Assembly: GCF_014637345.1 (NCBI RefSeq)
Contig: NZ_BMEX01000004.1
Span: 1-64,000 of the forward strand
Source of the DNA: Kroppenstedtia guangzhouensis
GTDB taxonomy: Bacteria > Bacillota > Bacilli > Thermoactinomycetales > DSM-45169
DNA length: 64,000 nt
Reading direction: 5' to 3'
The translations under genes were made by a program, and so were the position numbers. This document shows positions 1 through 9,915 of this stretch, in pieces. The notes below the pieces were generated by a model. That model saw only the letters and a list, made by a program, of their open reading frames with translations, searched no databases and was not told the origin of the DNA. Position 1 is the first letter of the stretch. Each line of letters begins with the position of its first letter.

Positions 1-7
1 TTTTCAT

Positions 8-73
8 AGTGGCGGTTTCTCCTTCTTGGTTTGTCCACCACCGTTATACCAAACGGTTTAGGAGACCGCCACT
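8..73. repeat. imperfect inverted repeat at broken 5' end of the ABC gene
   Basis: The arms AGTGGCGGTTTCTCC (8-22) and GGAGACCGCCACT (61-73) are inverted copies differing by two extra bases. The repeat sits exactly where the ABC transporter reading frame is interrupted by an in-frame TAG at 59-61, so it may be the end of an inserted element or a small palindromic repeat. It begins near the window edge, so the other end cannot be seen. Confidence 0.5.
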
Positions 74-1132
74 TTCAATTTCCACGATTTTTGGGACATA
101 GCCGGCGAGTGCCTTCTTACACTTACATATATGGTCTCCGGATTCTTAGTTGCATTCTTTATTTTTGCCGGGCGTATAAAGGTAGGTGATTTTGTATCGA
201 TATTGCAGGGTATACAAAATGTTCAAAGCGGATTGACCGAAAGCACGAGAACGTTGTCGCATTTTTATGAGGACAGTCTGTACATGGAAGAATTAAGGGC
301 TTTTTTCCTTATTACTGAGTCTGATCAGGATAAAAAGCCTTACGAGATTGACGAAATCAAAGAAATTTCCATTGAAAACCTCAGCTTTCAATACAAAGAT
401 CAATTACGTCCGGTTTTGGAAGATATTAGATTTCGGATCCGGCAAGGGCAAAAAGTTGCTTTAGTTGGTGAGAACGGTTGCGGAAAAACCACGTTGATCA
501 AATGTTTGGCGGGATTATATGAAACGGACTCATCGATGATCAAAATCAATGGCAAACCTTTGGCAAACATTAAATCTGAATCTTACAGAACACGCATATC
601 TGTCTTGTTCCAAGATTATATTCGATACAATTTTACTGCCAGGGAAAATATCGGCTTTGGTAATGTAGAAAAGTTGCATGATTTTAACGGGATTAAGCAT
701 GCGGCTACTTGTACGGGAATTGATCACTATCTTACCAAGTTGCCTTATCAGTATGAAACGATGCTTGGTAAATTTTTTTCAGGGAGTGATGAGTTGTCTG
801 GAGGACAATGGCAAAAAGTTGCTTTGTCCAGAGCTTTATTCCGAAACAGTGATTTGATTATCTTAGACGAGCCGACTTCGGCTTTAGATCCTAATGCGGA
901 GATGAAAATCATTGAAGATCTCTTTCAGGAAAACAATCAGAAAGCAATTTTATTTATTACTCACCGCTTGGGAGCGGCTTCTTTAGCCGATATAATTTTG
1001 GTTATGAAAGAAGGGCGAATAGTGGAGAGAGGTACTCATGAGGAATTGCTATTGAGGAACGGAATTTACAAAAAAATGTACCAAACTCAAAGTAAATGGT
1101 ACAAGCAAAATGAAGAGGTGGAAACGGTTTGA
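62..1132 (+). pseudogene. 5'-truncated ABC exporter (permease-ATPase fusion)
   Basis: The visible protein has only the last membrane segment of an exporter-type transmembrane domain, then a complete nucleotide-binding domain: Walker A GENGCGKTT, Q-loop LFQDYIRYN, signature LSGGQ, Walker B LIILDEPTSALD and H-loop TH. Family members carry about six membrane helices before the ATPase, roughly 250 residues missing here. The frame is open back only to position 62 and is closed by TAG at 59-61 inside an inverted repeat. An ATG at 131 could give a 333-aa product, but without a full membrane domain it is unlikely to transport. It is AT-rich compared with the genes after 2.2 kb, suggesting transfer. 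It is directly followed by, and overlaps, the MauE-like gene. Confidence 0.8.
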
Positions 1133-1692
1133 ACTTCATATTCAAAATTATGGCTATGACCTTATCTTTGATTTTTTTCACAACGTTCATTAGCAAGGTC
1201 ATTAATTGGAAGGACTATAAACAAACGATTGCTTCCTATAAGATTATACCTCCAAAAGGTATTTCTATTTCTTTGCTTTTTTTCCTTATCAACGAAGCAG
1301 TGATAGCACTTTCTGCTTTGCTAGTCGGTTGGCGCCCGTTCAATGCTGTTATGGCAACTATTCTACTCCTTATTTACACAATTGCGATCAGTATCAATTT
1401 GCTTCGAGGAAGGAAAGATCTTGCTTGTGGTTGTGGAGGTGTCCTTGAGAGCGAAAGATTGCACTATGGACTTGTGATTCGTAATCTACTCTTTATCATC
1501 GCAGTGGTACTGTTATCTTTTACCTCAAAGGAAAATGATATAAGTGATGGATGGTTAACGATTGGTATATTACTGGTTTCCGTTGCGCTTTTGTTGATAA
1601 CAGCTGTTATTAGTGAATTTAATCAAGTTCGCAATCAATTTCGTCATTTGATCTCTGAAGACAGGAGGATCCATGATGGAATCAAGTTATAA
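1129..1692 (+). CDS. MauE/DoxX-like redox-associated membrane protein
   Basis: A 187-aa integral membrane protein with about five hydrophobic segments and a cysteine motif ACGCGG near residue 103, as in the MauE/DoxX group thought to move electrons for disulfide chemistry across the membrane. The TTG start overlaps the TGA of the ABC gene (TTGA) and follows GAAGAGGTGG, so translation is probably coupled. Its partner is the thioredoxin-like protein downstream, which overlaps its 3' end by 20 nt. The pair probably forms or reduces disulfides in a secreted substrate; the association with an exporter suggests a peptide product, which is inference. Confidence 0.7.
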   Translation: MNFIFKIMAMTLSLIFFTTFISKVINWKDYKQTIASYKIIPPKGISISLLFFLINEAVIALSALLVGWRPFNAVMATILLLIYTIAISINLLRGRKDLACGCGGVLESERLHYGLVIRNLLFIIAVVLLSFTSKENDISDGWLTIGILLVSVALLLITAVISEFNQVRNQFRHLISEDRRIHDGIKL

Positions 1693-2233
1693 ACTTTTAT
1701 TATTGTGTACAATGTTTTTAGTTTTGGCTGAATTGTTTCTGATTTACCTGTTAGCCCGTTGGGTGGGAAGGTTTATGAAGAAGCTTCAGTCCTTCCATTT
1801 AAAATCAGATTCAACTGTAATTGGAAAGCCAGTTCCTATTTTTAATGTGTTGGGTAATGAAGAAAATCTTGTTCCGTTTGAAGAACTTTTTACTCGGCAA
1901 AAAGTTTTGGTACTGTTTGTTAAAGAGGGGTGCGAACAATGCAAGGAACTTCTGGTGGAATTAAATAAAGAACACTGGGCGGAACAATCCATGAATCTAG
2001 TTATCATTTATAACTGTGATTCTTCAAAAATAATGCTAAAACGTCCCGACAATATTCCTAAATGGGCTTATTATCTTGTGTCTTCAAAAATGGATTTTTA
2101 TTTTCATGTGAATCGTTATCCATTCGCCTTATTCGTAAACAGCCAGGGATTGGTGGAAAAGGGAATGCATATTTCCGATTCAAAGGAGTTGCTACAACTG
2201 ATGGGGAGTGAACAACCGATTGCTGCCTCTTGA
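1673..2233 (+). CDS. membrane-anchored thioredoxin-like (TlpA/MauD-type) protein
   Basis: A 186-aa protein with one N-terminal membrane anchor (about residues 8-30) and an extracytoplasmic thioredoxin-like domain beginning near IGKPVPIFNV. The likely redox site is CEQC in the segment VLFVKEGCEQCKELL; a cis-Pro-like YPFALFV follows. The start ATG has a strong AGGAGG upstream. MauD-like proteins work with MauE-like membrane proteins, which fits the immediate neighbour. It is AT-rich like the two genes before it. The substrate cannot be read from the sequence. Confidence 0.7.
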   Translation: MMESSYKLLLLCTMFLVLAELFLIYLLARWVGRFMKKLQSFHLKSDSTVIGKPVPIFNVLGNEENLVPFEELFTRQKVLVLFVKEGCEQCKELLVELNKEHWAEQSMNLVIIYNCDSSKIMLKRPDNIPKWAYYLVSSKMDFYFHVNRYPFALFVNSQGLVEKGMHISDSKELLQLMGSEQPIAAS

Positions 2234-3110
2234 AGTCAACACAGAAAAAATATCTGTCTATGCACGAATGTGGAAGTACTTGCTGCTTTTTTTCATTTTG
2301 TTTGTGTCGGCGTTGTGCCTGGCTGCATTTCCCCTGTTTTTCAGGGTGGAAGGGGAAGTCATCTCCTTTGATTGGGAACCGGGTATGGAAGCGATTCTTC
2401 AGTTTTTGACGGGAACGGATGGGCACGCCCCGGGTTCTGTCCGGGATTTAACCGATTACAGCAACTTTGGGGAGATGTTCGGGTATTCGGCTTTCACGCT
2501 TTGGTTTGCCGGGACCCTGGTTTTGCTGGTGGGAGTGCCGGCGGGAATGTTTTTTTCCAAAATAAGCGGATGGCCAAAATCTGTGGTGGGTTTCCTGGGG
2601 ATCATCCCCGACTTTGTGCTGGCGATCTTCCTGCAGTTGGTTGTGATTCTGATTTACCGGAAAAGTGGAATTCTGGTTCTGGAGGTTGCTTCCGTCTATG
2701 ACCAGGTGGCGTGGGTTTTACCCATGATCACGTTGACCTTGGTGCCCTTGGTCTACTTGGTGCAATTTGTTTCCGGCAGAACCCGACAGATACTTACGGA
2801 GGACTTTATCCGAACGGCCAAAGCAAAGGGCCTGAGCCGGATCAAGATCTATATGCACCATGTTTTTCGAAATCTTCTCCCCTCCATCAGGGGTCAGCTT
2901 CACCAGCTGAATGCCACCCTGCTGGGAAATCTGCTCATCATTGAGTACTGGTTTAATTCACCTGGCATCACCCGGTTTCTCGATACCCGGGATTACTATT
3001 ACCCACTGATGGCAAAAACCTTGATCTGTCTAATCCTTATTTATTGGATCGCCTATGGATGGATGAGACTCTTATTGTGGCTGATCGGAAAGAGGTTGGC
3101 TCATGATTAA
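2208..3110 (+). CDS. Opp/Dpp-type ABC transporter permease (AppB/DppB-like)
   Basis: A 300-aa membrane protein with about six helices and a binding-protein-dependent permease loop at 197-222 (FIRTAKAKGLSRIKIYMHHV), the EAA-type segment that contacts the ATPase. The GTG at 2208 overlaps the previous gene by 26 nt; an internal ATG before WKYLLLFF is an alternative start. It forms a pair with the next gene, overlapping it by 8 nt. No ATPase or solute-binding protein of this class is in the window, so the rest of the transporter lies upstream or elsewhere. GC content rises here relative to the three genes before. Confidence 0.75.
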   Translation: MNNRLLPLEVNTEKISVYARMWKYLLLFFILFVSALCLAAFPLFFRVEGEVISFDWEPGMEAILQFLTGTDGHAPGSVRDLTDYSNFGEMFGYSAFTLWFAGTLVLLVGVPAGMFFSKISGWPKSVVGFLGIIPDFVLAIFLQLVVILIYRKSGILVLEVASVYDQVAWVLPMITLTLVPLVYLVQFVSGRTRQILTEDFIRTAKAKGLSRIKIYMHHVFRNLLPSIRGQLHQLNATLLGNLLIIEYWFNSPGITRFLDTRDYYYPLMAKTLICLILIYWIAYGWMRLLLWLIGKRLAHD

Positions 3111-4032
3111 GTCAGGAAAGCTGGCCATGTGGATCGGGGTCGGAATGCTTGGGATCTTCGTCCTGTTGGCTTGGGTTGGACCTGCCATTGCTCCATATGC
3201 ACCGGATCATGAGCAGGCGGTGGAGTTCAAAAAGATCAACGGAATCACAGAGGTGAGCACTGCTCCCTCTCCTCCATCGAAAGAGCATTGGTTTGGCACG
3301 GATCGTTACGGTCGGGACCTTTTGACTTTGTATCTGTATGGATTGAAATACACGGTCTTTGTTCCCGTGGTCATCGTTTTTCTTCAGTTGTTCCTCGGTG
3401 TCAGCCTCGGCTGCTGGGCGGGTTTGTCGGGGCGTCGTCGGCCTGTTTCTCATCAGGTGACGGGGGGATTGGGGAGTATTCCGGTGATTATCGTTTTGTA
3501 TTTCCTTTTATACCGATTGGGGACGAACACCCCTGTGCCCGTGATTTACTTGATCTTGCTTCAGGGCGGCATACTGGTGGTGATGGGGATCGGTCCGGTC
3601 GCTTCCGCCATACAGCAGAGAACGGAAGAATTGAAAGAAAGATTATCTTTTAAGGTTTCCCTTTATCTGGGTGCCTCCCATCGATGGCTCTTTCGGAAAC
3701 ATCTCTTCCCTTTTTTAAAGGAGGATCTCATGCTCCTTTTCCTGAAAAGCATGATTTCCACTCTCAACTTGATCGGTCAATTGAGTGTCCTCGGTGTTTT
3801 TCTTGGAGGCACCATCGAGAAGGTTTCGCCAACCGGGATGGAGTCTGTTTCCCGTTCTTTTGAAACCATCGGTTTGATTGCTCAGGAAAGGGGAGCTTTG
3901 ATCGCGGGGCATGATTGGTTGATCCTTTCTCCCTTGGCGGGTTATCTGCTGTTGTTGTCGGCTTGGTATTTGCTTTTGTCAGCCATGGAGAAGAAAACTG
4001 AAGGGAAATACAGTCTGTATCCACATCTGTAA
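3103..4032 (+). CDS. Opp/Dpp-type ABC transporter permease (AppC/DppC-like)
   Basis: A 309-aa permease: an N-terminal helix, then the conserved pre-domain segment HWFGTDRYGRDLL typical of OppC/DppC proteins, then about five further helices. The EAA-type loop (LGASHRWLFRKHLFPFLKED) is somewhat divergent. It pairs with the preceding permease to form a heterodimeric channel; the substrate (peptide, nickel or other) cannot be told. A strong hairpin terminator follows at once. Confidence 0.72.
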   Translation: MIKSGKLAMWIGVGMLGIFVLLAWVGPAIAPYAPDHEQAVEFKKINGITEVSTAPSPPSKEHWFGTDRYGRDLLTLYLYGLKYTVFVPVVIVFLQLFLGVSLGCWAGLSGRRRPVSHQVTGGLGSIPVIIVLYFLLYRLGTNTPVPVIYLILLQGGILVVMGIGPVASAIQQRTEELKERLSFKVSLYLGASHRWLFRKHLFPFLKEDLMLLFLKSMISTLNLIGQLSVLGVFLGGTIEKVSPTGMESVSRSFETIGLIAQERGALIAGHDWLILSPLAGYLLLLSAWYLLLSAMEKKTEGKYSLYPHL

Positions 4033-4042
4033 CCATCATAAG

Positions 4043-4072
4043 AACCCCCTTCCCATAGCGGGAAGGGGGTTT
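4043..4072. terminator. bidirectional rho-independent terminator
   Basis: AACCCCCTTCCC and GGGAAGGGGGTT form a 12-bp stem with a 5-nt loop between two convergent operons (permeases on +, VOC/acnA on -). T-rich sequence follows on the plus side. Confidence 0.85.
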
Positions 4073-4074
4073 GG

Positions 4075-4446
4075 TCATTTTTTCTCTATCAATTCCAACC
4101 GATTGCCGAAGGGGTCCCGCAGTTCGAAGCGGTCAAAGCCTGGGATGGGGATGGAGTCCAGAAGGGAGGCGCCGTGTTCCATCAGACGGCGATGCCAGGA
4201 TTCCAGGTCCTCCACTTGGTAAGCCAGGTGGGCTTTGGTTCGATTGCGGTCCACCCCGTCTTCCGTTCCGACGTGGATCTCCACATCCCCGAGCCGGAGC
4301 CAGAATCCGCCCCGGCCTTTCAGACTGTCAGGCTTGGGAATCTCCGTGAGTCCCATCACCTCACAGTAAAAATGACGGGCCTCCTCTTCCGCCCCTCGGG
4401 GGATGGTGATCTGTGCGTGGTGAATGCGGAGAGGCTTCATCTTCAT
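4075..4446 (-). CDS. VOC-family (glyoxalase/dioxygenase fold) protein
   Basis: A 123-aa single-domain protein with the vicinal-oxygen-chelate pattern: IHHAQITIP at the N-terminus, FYCEVMGL, a central [10 protein letters not shown], and [15 protein letters not shown] at the C-terminus, with candidate metal ligands H9, H58 and E116 or nearby. The reaction is unknown; relatives include glyoxalase I, fosfomycin-resistance enzymes and uncharacterised proteins. Its ATG overlaps the stop of acnA (ATGA), so it is the translationally coupled last gene of the aconitase transcript. Confidence 0.75.
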   Translation of the reverse strand: MKMKPLRIHHAQITIPRGAEEEARHFYCEVMGLTEIPKPDSLKGRGGFWLRLGDVEIHVGTEDGVDRNRTKAHLAYQVEDLESWHRRLMEHGASLLDSIPIPGFDRFELRDPFGNRLELIEKK

Positions 4447-7145
4447 TGGTTGTTCAGGATCTGACGCAGAACGGTCTGCAGGATCCCGCCGTTCCGGTAG
4501 TACTCGATATCCACCTGGCTGTCGAGGCGGACGATTCCGTGGAATTCCACCTTGGAACCATCAGCTTTGGTGGCAGTCACCTTCACCTTTTGGAAGGGTT
4601 GCACATCATCGTTCAGCCCTTCGATATCGAAGGTTTCTTCACCGGTCAGGCCGAGGGATTGCCAGCTGTCTCCCTCTTCGAATTGCAGCGGCAGCACGCC
4701 CATGCCGACCAGATTGCTGCGGTGAATCCGCTCAAAGCTCTCAGCGATCACCGCTTTGACACCGAGGAGGTTGGTCCCTTTGGCCGCCCAGTCCCGGGAG
4801 CTTCCGGTGCCGTACTCTTTACCGGCCAGAACCACCAGCGGAGTGTTCTCTTCCTTGTATTTCATGGCCGCATCGTAGATCGGCATCGTTTCCCCGGAGG
4901 GCACGTGCTTGGTGAAGCCGCCTTCCGTTCCGGGAACCATCTGGTTGCGGATGCGAATGTTGGCGAAGGTACCTCGGGTCATGACGCGGTCATTCCCCCG
5001 GCGGGAGCCGTAGGAATTGAAGTCCCGGGGTTGCACGCCGTGCTCCTTCAGGTATTTTCCGGCGGGACTGCTGGGAGCGATGGCGCCGGCGGGAGAGATA
5101 TGGTCCGTGGTCACAGAGTCCTTCAGCAGGGCCATGGCACGGGCACCTTTGATTTCCCGGATCGGTTCCACTTCAGGAGACAGATCTGTGAAGAAGGGCG
5201 GTTCCTGAATGTAGGTGGAGGCTTCGTCCCATTCGTACAGTTCTCCCTTAGGTGTATCCATTTGGTTCCAGCGTTCGTTGGCGTCGAAGACACTGGCATA
5301 TTGTTCCCGGAACTGGTCGGCGTTCATCGATGCGGCGACTGTCTGCTGGATCTCTTCGTTGCTGGGCCAGATGTCGCGGAAATAGACCGGGTTGCCATCA
5401 GGGTCGTGGCCGATGGGATCCTTGGCAAAGTCGATGTTGACCGTGCCGGCGAGGGCGTAGGCAACCACCAGCGGCGGGGAAGCCAGATAGTTGGCTTTGA
5501 CATCGGGGTGGATCCGGCCTTCAAAGTTCCGGTTACCGGACAGGACTGAGGCGACGGTCAGATCGTTGTCGTTGATGGCCTTGCTGATCTCTTCCGGCAG
5601 GGGGCCGCTGTTTCCGATGCAGGTGGCGCAGCCGTACCCGGCCAGGGTGAAGCCCAGTTTGTTCAGGGATTCCAACATGCCGGATTTTTTCAGGTACTCG
5701 GTGACGACCTTGGATCCCGGGGTCAGGCTGGTTTTCACGTAAGGCTTGACGGTCAGCCCTTTCTGCACCGCCTTGTGGGCCAACAAGGCGGCACCCAGCA
5801 TCACCGACGGGTTGGAAGTGTTGGTGCAGCTGGTGATGGCGGCGATAACCACATCCCCGTGACCCAGCTCAAAGGTTTGGCCGTTGTAGTTGACCTGCAC
5901 TTTTTTGTCGGTCTCCTGAACCCCGAAACCGCCTTCTTCAATCGGCTTTTTCAGGGTTTCATTCCAGTTTTTCTGCATGTCGGTCAACTCGATCCGGTCC
6001 TGGGGACGGCGCGGACCCGCGAGGCTGGGTTTGACATCGGCCAGATCCAGTTCAACGGTGTCGGTGAAGACCGGATCCGGTGTATCATCGGTGCGGAACA
6101 TATCTTGGGCGACGTAGTATTCCTTGACCAGTTGCACCAGCTCTTCATCGCGACCGGTGTTGCGCAGGTAGTTGAGGGATTCCTCATCCACCGGGAAGAA
6201 GCCCATGGTGGCGCCGTACTCCGGAGCCATATTGGCAACCGTGGCACGGTCGGCCAGACTGATGTTGGACAGACCCGGGCCGTAGAATTCGACAAACTTG
6301 CCGACCACACCTTTTTTGCGCAGCATCTGGGTGACAGTCAGAGCCAAGTCCGTGGCGGTGGCCCCTTCGGCCAGTTGTCCGGTCAATTTGAAACCGATCA
6401 CGTCAGGGGTGAGGAAGTAGAGCGGCTGCCCCAGCATCCCAGCTTCGGCCTCGATGCCGCCGACGCCCCAGCCGAGCACACCCAAGCCGTTGATCATGGT
6501 GGTGTGGGAGTCTGTTCCCACGAGGGAGTCGGGGAAAACTTCGGTTTCGCCGTCCACTTCCCGCGTCTGGGCCACCTTGGCGAGATATTCCAGGTTAACC
6601 TGGTGTACAATCCCGGTGGCCGGAGGGACGGCCCGGAAATTGTCGAAGGCGTCGGTCGCCCAGCGCAGCAGGCGGTAACGCTCTTCATTCCGCTCAAACT
6701 CCCGGTCCATATTGTAGGTGAGTGCATCTTCGGTTCCAAATTTGTCCACCATCACTGAGTGGTCGATGACCAGATCCACTGGGATCAACGGGTTGATCCG
6801 TTTCGGGTCACCACCCACCCGGTCCATGGCGGAGCGGAGTGCAGCCAGATCTACAACGGCGGGCACGCCGGTGAAATCCTGCAGCACGATCCGGGCTGGT
6901 TTGAAGGCCACTTCCGTTTTGTTTTTTTGCGAGGTCCAGTTGGCCAGTTGTTCAATATGTTCCTTGGTGACGGAGTGGCCGTCGTACTGACGCACGGCAG
7001 CTTCCAGCAGGACTTTGATGGAGAAGGGCAGGCGGGAGATTTCGCCGACACCTTTTGTGTCCAGGGACTTCAGACTGTAGTAAACATAATCCTTGCCACC
7101 GACAGTCAGCTTTTGGCGCACACCGAAGAGGTCCTTTTGGGACAT
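4443..7145 (-). CDS. acnA: aconitate hydratase (TCA cycle; 4Fe-4S)
   Basis: A full-length 900-aa AcnA/CitB-type aconitase that interconverts citrate and isocitrate in the cytoplasm. The iron-sulfur cysteines are in [12 protein letters not shown] and [11 protein letters not shown]; the C-terminal swivel domain has [17 protein letters not shown]. AcnA proteins of Bacillus also bind iron-responsive RNA when the cluster is lost; that is family knowledge. The ATG is preceded by AAGGAGGT at good spacing. A TATAAT box on the minus strand at 7228-7233 may be its promoter. The GTG-rich complementary frames are shadows. Confidence 0.97.
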   Translation of the reverse strand: MSQKDLFGVRQKLTVGGKDYVYYSLKSLDTKGVGEISRLPFSIKVLLEAAVRQYDGHSVTKEHIEQLANWTSQKNKTEVAFKPARIVLQDFTGVPAVVDLAALRSAMDRVGGDPKRINPLIPVDLVIDHSVMVDKFGTEDALTYNMDREFERNEERYRLLRWATDAFDNFRAVPPATGIVHQVNLEYLAKVAQTREVDGETEVFPDSLVGTDSHTTMINGLGVLGWGVGGIEAEAGMLGQPLYFLTPDVIGFKLTGQLAEGATATDLALTVTQMLRKKGVVGKFVEFYGPGLSNISLADRATVANMAPEYGATMGFFPVDEESLNYLRNTGRDEELVQLVKEYYVAQDMFRTDDTPDPVFTDTVELDLADVKPSLAGPRRPQDRIELTDMQKNWNETLKKPIEEGGFGVQETDKKVQVNYNGQTFELGHGDVVIAAITSCTNTSNPSVMLGAALLAHKAVQKGLTVKPYVKTSLTPGSKVVTEYLKKSGMLESLNKLGFTLAGYGCATCIGNSGPLPEEISKAINDNDLTVASVLSGNRNFEGRIHPDVKANYLASPPLVVAYALAGTVNIDFAKDPIGHDPDGNPVYFRDIWPSNEEIQQTVAASMNADQFREQYASVFDANERWNQMDTPKGELYEWDEASTYIQEPPFFTDLSPEVEPIREIKGARAMALLKDSVTTDHISPAGAIAPSSPAGKYLKEHGVQPRDFNSYGSRRGNDRVMTRGTFANIRIRNQMVPGTEGGFTKHVPSGETMPIYDAAMKYKEENTPLVVLAGKEYGTGSSRDWAAKGTNLLGVKAVIAESFERIHRSNLVGMGVLPLQFEEGDSWQSLGLTGEETFDIEGLNDDVQPFQKVKVTATKADGSKVEFHGIVRLDSQVDIEYYRNGGILQTVLRQILNNQ

Positions 7146-7227
7146 GGGAAAACAACCTCCTTTGTTGATTGAATGATGGGAAGGAGTTCTGTTTCATTGA
7201 ATGAAACGAAGTTTCTTTTTCGATACT

Positions 7228-7233
7228 ATTATA
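7228..7233 (-). promoter_or_regulatory. probable -10 box of acnA
   Basis: TATAAT on the minus strand, about 80 nt upstream of the acnA start. No good -35 is found at 17 nt (ATACAA), so this may need an activator. Divergent from the IclR promoter 50 nt away. Confidence 0.4.
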
Positions 7234-7283
7234 CACCGGGTCCTTTCGTTTTGTATACCCTTGAACCGCTTGAAAATTTCTCT

Positions 7284-7311
7284 TTGACCCCGAAAAAAAA
7301 GAGATTATAAT
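7284..7311 (+). promoter_or_regulatory. sigma-A promoter of the IclR-family gene
   Basis: TTGACC (7284-7289), a 16-nt spacer and TATAAT (7306-7311), 55 nt before the start codon of the regulator. Confidence 0.7.
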
Positions 7312-7365
7312 GGATAGAAAAAATAAAAGGGAATTTCATTAAGCGGAACAAAGGGGATCCCGCAC

Positions 7366-8106
7366 ATGGAAAGTAAGAAAACAGTGCGTGCCGCTGAGCG
7401 TGCACTGGACATCCTGCTCTGTTTCACCCGGAAACCGGAACTGTCTTTGACTGAGATCGCCCGATTGACCCAATTGAATAAGAGTACGGTGCATCGCCTG
7501 CTGGCCACTCTGGAGGAGAAGGGATTTCTGTCCCGGGACCCGGATACGGAAAAATACAGGTTGGGTTTTCGCATCTGGGAGCTGTCCGCCCATCTTTCCC
7601 GTTCGGATGATCCGGCGGTTCTCTTTCTTCCTGGGATGGAAAGGCTTCGGGACAAAATCGAAGAGACGGTGAGTCTCTATGTCCGGGATGGTGTGGAGCG
7701 GGTTCGCGTGCAGGCAGTGGAAAGCTTCCAGGCGATCCGGCGGGTGGCCCCGGTGGGAGCCCGCATGCCTCTGGCGGTGGGGGCTGCCGGCAAAGTGTTG
7801 GTCGCTTTTGCCGAACCCTCTATCCGGGACGGGATCCTGTCGGATCCCCAGTGGCCGGAGAACGTGGACCCAAAGGGATACATCCAACAATTGAGGGAAA
7901 TACAAAAAAAGGGATATGCCACCAGTGTGGAAGAACGGGAGGCGGGTACCTCCGCCGTCGCCGTTCCCATCTTCGGACAAAAGGGAGAGATTGTGGCAGC
8001 TCTAGCCGTCTCCGGGCCGGTGGGCCGCCTGACGGAAGAACGGATGAAGGAAGTGGTGCCCCACGTGCTGGAAGCGGCAGATCGAATGAAAAAGATGCTC
8101 AACTGA
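7366..8106 (+). CDS. IclR-family transcriptional regulator
   Basis: A 246-aa protein with an N-terminal winged helix-turn-helix (about residues 10-65; LSLTEIARLTQLNKSTVHRL) and a C-terminal IclR effector-binding domain with conserved segments ETVSLYVRDG, AVGAAGKVLVA, GYATSVEEREAGTSAVAVPI. Members repress or activate catabolic genes in response to small acids. The target is unknown; it is divergent from acnA across about 220 nt. SD-like AAAGGGGAT precedes the ATG. Confidence 0.88.
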   Translation: MESKKTVRAAERALDILLCFTRKPELSLTEIARLTQLNKSTVHRLLATLEEKGFLSRDPDTEKYRLGFRIWELSAHLSRSDDPAVLFLPGMERLRDKIEETVSLYVRDGVERVRVQAVESFQAIRRVAPVGARMPLAVGAAGKVLVAFAEPSIRDGILSDPQWPENVDPKGYIQQLREIQKKGYATSVEEREAGTSAVAVPIFGQKGEIVAALAVSGPVGRLTEERMKEVVPHVLEAADRMKKMLN

Positions 8107-8144
8107 ACCGGAGAGTGATTGTCTCCTGGAAGGGAAACTGGAGC

Positions 8145-8240
8145 GTTGTGAAAAATCTGTTCACAGGAAGGGGTTGAGTTTCGTATGGAGCGTCTTTGGA
8201 TCGTCTGAGCTTGGCGCTGGCATGTGAAACCCAATTCCCC
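8145..8240. repeat. dispersed ~100-bp structured repeat, copy 1
   Basis: One of three related intergenic copies (others near 24825 and 50412). Shared blocks in order: TTGTGAAAAA with an inverted TTCACA, a GGGTTG-(G/A)GTTT block, ATGGAG, TTGGAT, and ATGTGAAA-CCCAATTCC. The GTTT block and the AAAC block can pair (15 of 16 positions here counting G-U), giving a long hairpin. Confidence 0.65.
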
Positions 8241-8301
8241 CCAAACCTGATGGATCAGACACACCTTTAAGGAAAAAAGTCATACCGAGGAGGAGATCAG
8301 A

Positions 8302-8763
8302 TTGACCCAAGATCGGAAGCCGAACCGGGAAGCCCTGAAAAAGCGGTTGACTCCCCTCCAGTTTGAGGTGACCCAGAACAATGGCACCGAGCCTCCTTTT
8401 CAAAATGAGTACTGGGATAACCGACGGGAAGGCATCTATGTGGATATCGTATCGGGTGAGCCCCTCTTCAGTTCTCGGGACCAGTATGATGCCGGCTGCG
8501 GCTGGCCCAGTTTCACCCGGCCCATCGACAAGTCCCGCATCGAGGAGCACGAGGATCGCAGCCATGGGATGATTCGGACGGAAGTAAGGAGTAAACAAGC
8601 CGATTCCCATCTGGGCCACGTCTTTAACGACGGCCCGGGCCCGGAAGGCCTCCGCTATTGCATCAATTCAGCCGCCCTCCGCTTTATCCCCAAGGAAGAC
8701 TTGGAGAAAGAGGGGTACGGCAAGTATCGGAAACTGTTTGATGAAGAAAACGGGAAAGATTGA
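8302..8763 (+). CDS. msrB: peptide-methionine (R)-S-oxide reductase
   Basis: A 153-aa MsrB that reduces the R-epimer of methionine sulfoxide in proteins. It has [30 protein letters not shown] and the catalytic Cys in RYCINS. The CxxC zinc pairs of some MsrB proteins are absent. The start is TTG with GAGGAGGAG about 8 nt upstream. It stands alone, without msrA, and is closed by a terminator. Confidence 0.95.
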   Translation: MTQDRKPNREALKKRLTPLQFEVTQNNGTEPPFQNEYWDNRREGIYVDIVSGEPLFSSRDQYDAGCGWPSFTRPIDKSRIEEHEDRSHGMIRTEVRSKQADSHLGHVFNDGPGPEGLRYCINSAALRFIPKEDLEKEGYGKYRKLFDEENGKD

Positions 8764-8772
8764 ACAGAGAAG

Positions 8773-8818
8773 AGGCTGTCCCGAAGGTTATCCATGGAGA
8801 CCTTTGGGACAGCCTTTT
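8773..8818 (+). terminator. terminator of msrB
   Basis: AGGCTGTCCCGAAGG and CCTTTGGGACAGCCT pair almost perfectly and are followed by TTTT. Confidence 0.85.
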
Positions 8819-8868
8819 CATTTCAAACCCGATTTTGACACCAGGGGCTGGAATCGGGGATTGTTCAA

Positions 8869-9915
8869 TCAATATTTTCGCAATTGGCATATGATGGGTC
8901 GAAGACCTTTTAAACTCAGCTGCATCAACTCACGGCAATGGATTGAACATGTATCCGCGACACGGGTTAGCAAAGCGCCATCCTCTGTCAACAGAATAGC
9001 GATTCCGCCGGGTTTAAGCACTCGGGACATTTCTTGAACCAATTGGCGATACAGGATTCCCAATTCCGCACGATTTCCGATTTGACGGCCAAAGGGTAAA
9101 TTGCTTACGAATCTGTCCGCATAGTTGCTGTCCAATGGCAGTTGTCTGGCATCCCATTTCTGAATCAGATGGCCCGCCTCTCTCAGATTGCCTCTGGCGG
9201 ATCGGATGGCTTCTTCCGAAGAATCTCCTCCCATGATTTCTGAGAACGGATAGTAAAACCGTTCCTTAAGGATCGTTCCGGAGCCGCAACAGGGATCCAC
9301 AAAAATGTCCGTATCCTTTGGTGATGAGCACCAGACCAGAGCATGAGCGATCGTGGGACGAAGGGCAGCTGGGGAGAAAAAACGGTGTTTGCCACGAAAT
9401 CGGAAGGATGAATCGGTCAATCGAAGGGAAAAAACAGCCTGATCCTCATACAGATCCAAGCGAAATTCAAGCGTATGGTTATGGGCATTTCCTCTGATCC
9501 ATTCAGGATAACGTTTGGATATTCCCCTCATGGCCGCTTCCGCAGCTTCGAATCGACTGTACGTATGTTTTCCCTTCCGACTGGCATTGACAATGTAGCT
9601 CTTTTGCGGCTGATTGATTGACTCCGCAAATGAAAGGTCGAAAGAAGAGATCTGTTTCTCCAAATGTGGTAAATGACGTTTATGTGGTCCTATGGAAAAA
9701 CTGCTGATCAACCGGTATAAATTGTCGGCAGTCCTTAGTTGAAAATGGAACTCCTCGGGCAAGTGAGACTCAAAAAAAACTTTGCCCCACGATGTGGACA
9801 ATAATCGAACTTCGGGAAATTTGTTCTTCATTTCATCGGTTAAAACCTTTTCCAATCCTGGAAGGACAGTGGCCATAAATTTGATGTCGTTCACGCTGGT
9901 TTTCCTCCGATTCAT
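8869..9915 (-). CDS. THUMP-domain RNA methyltransferase (Trm14/TrmN/RlmL-like)
   Basis: A 348-aa protein: an N-terminal ferredoxin-like/THUMP region (about residues 10-160, containing YIVNASRKGKHTYSRF) and a C-terminal Rossmann methyltransferase with DPCCGSGTIL (SAM site) and NLPFG in place of the NPPY/NPPF catalytic motif. The family methylates the exocyclic amine of guanosine in tRNA or 23S rRNA; which one cannot be decided. Its base composition is lower in GC than its neighbours. It is a single gene on the minus strand. Confidence 0.8.
   Translation of the reverse strand: MNRRKTSVNDIKFMATVLPGLEKVLTDEMKNKFPEVRLLSTSWGKVFFESHLPEEFHFQLRTADNLYRLISSFSIGPHKRHLPHLEKQISSFDLSFAESINQPQKSYIVNASRKGKHTYSRFEAAEAAMRGISKRYPEWIRGNAHNHTLEFRLDLYEDQAVFSLRLTDSSFRFRGKHRFFSPAALRPTIAHALVWCSSPKDTDIFVDPCCGSGTILKERFYYPFSEIMGGDSSEEAIRSARGNLREAGHLIQKWDARQLPLDSNYADRFVSNLPFGRQIGNRAELGILYRQLVQEMSRVLKPGGIAILLTEDGALLTRVADTCSIHCRELMQLSLKGLRPIICQLRKY

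Noticed and set aside
4413-5549. 378-codon plus-strand frame opposite aconitase
   Set aside because: Shadow of acnA; no ribosome-binding site and biased composition.
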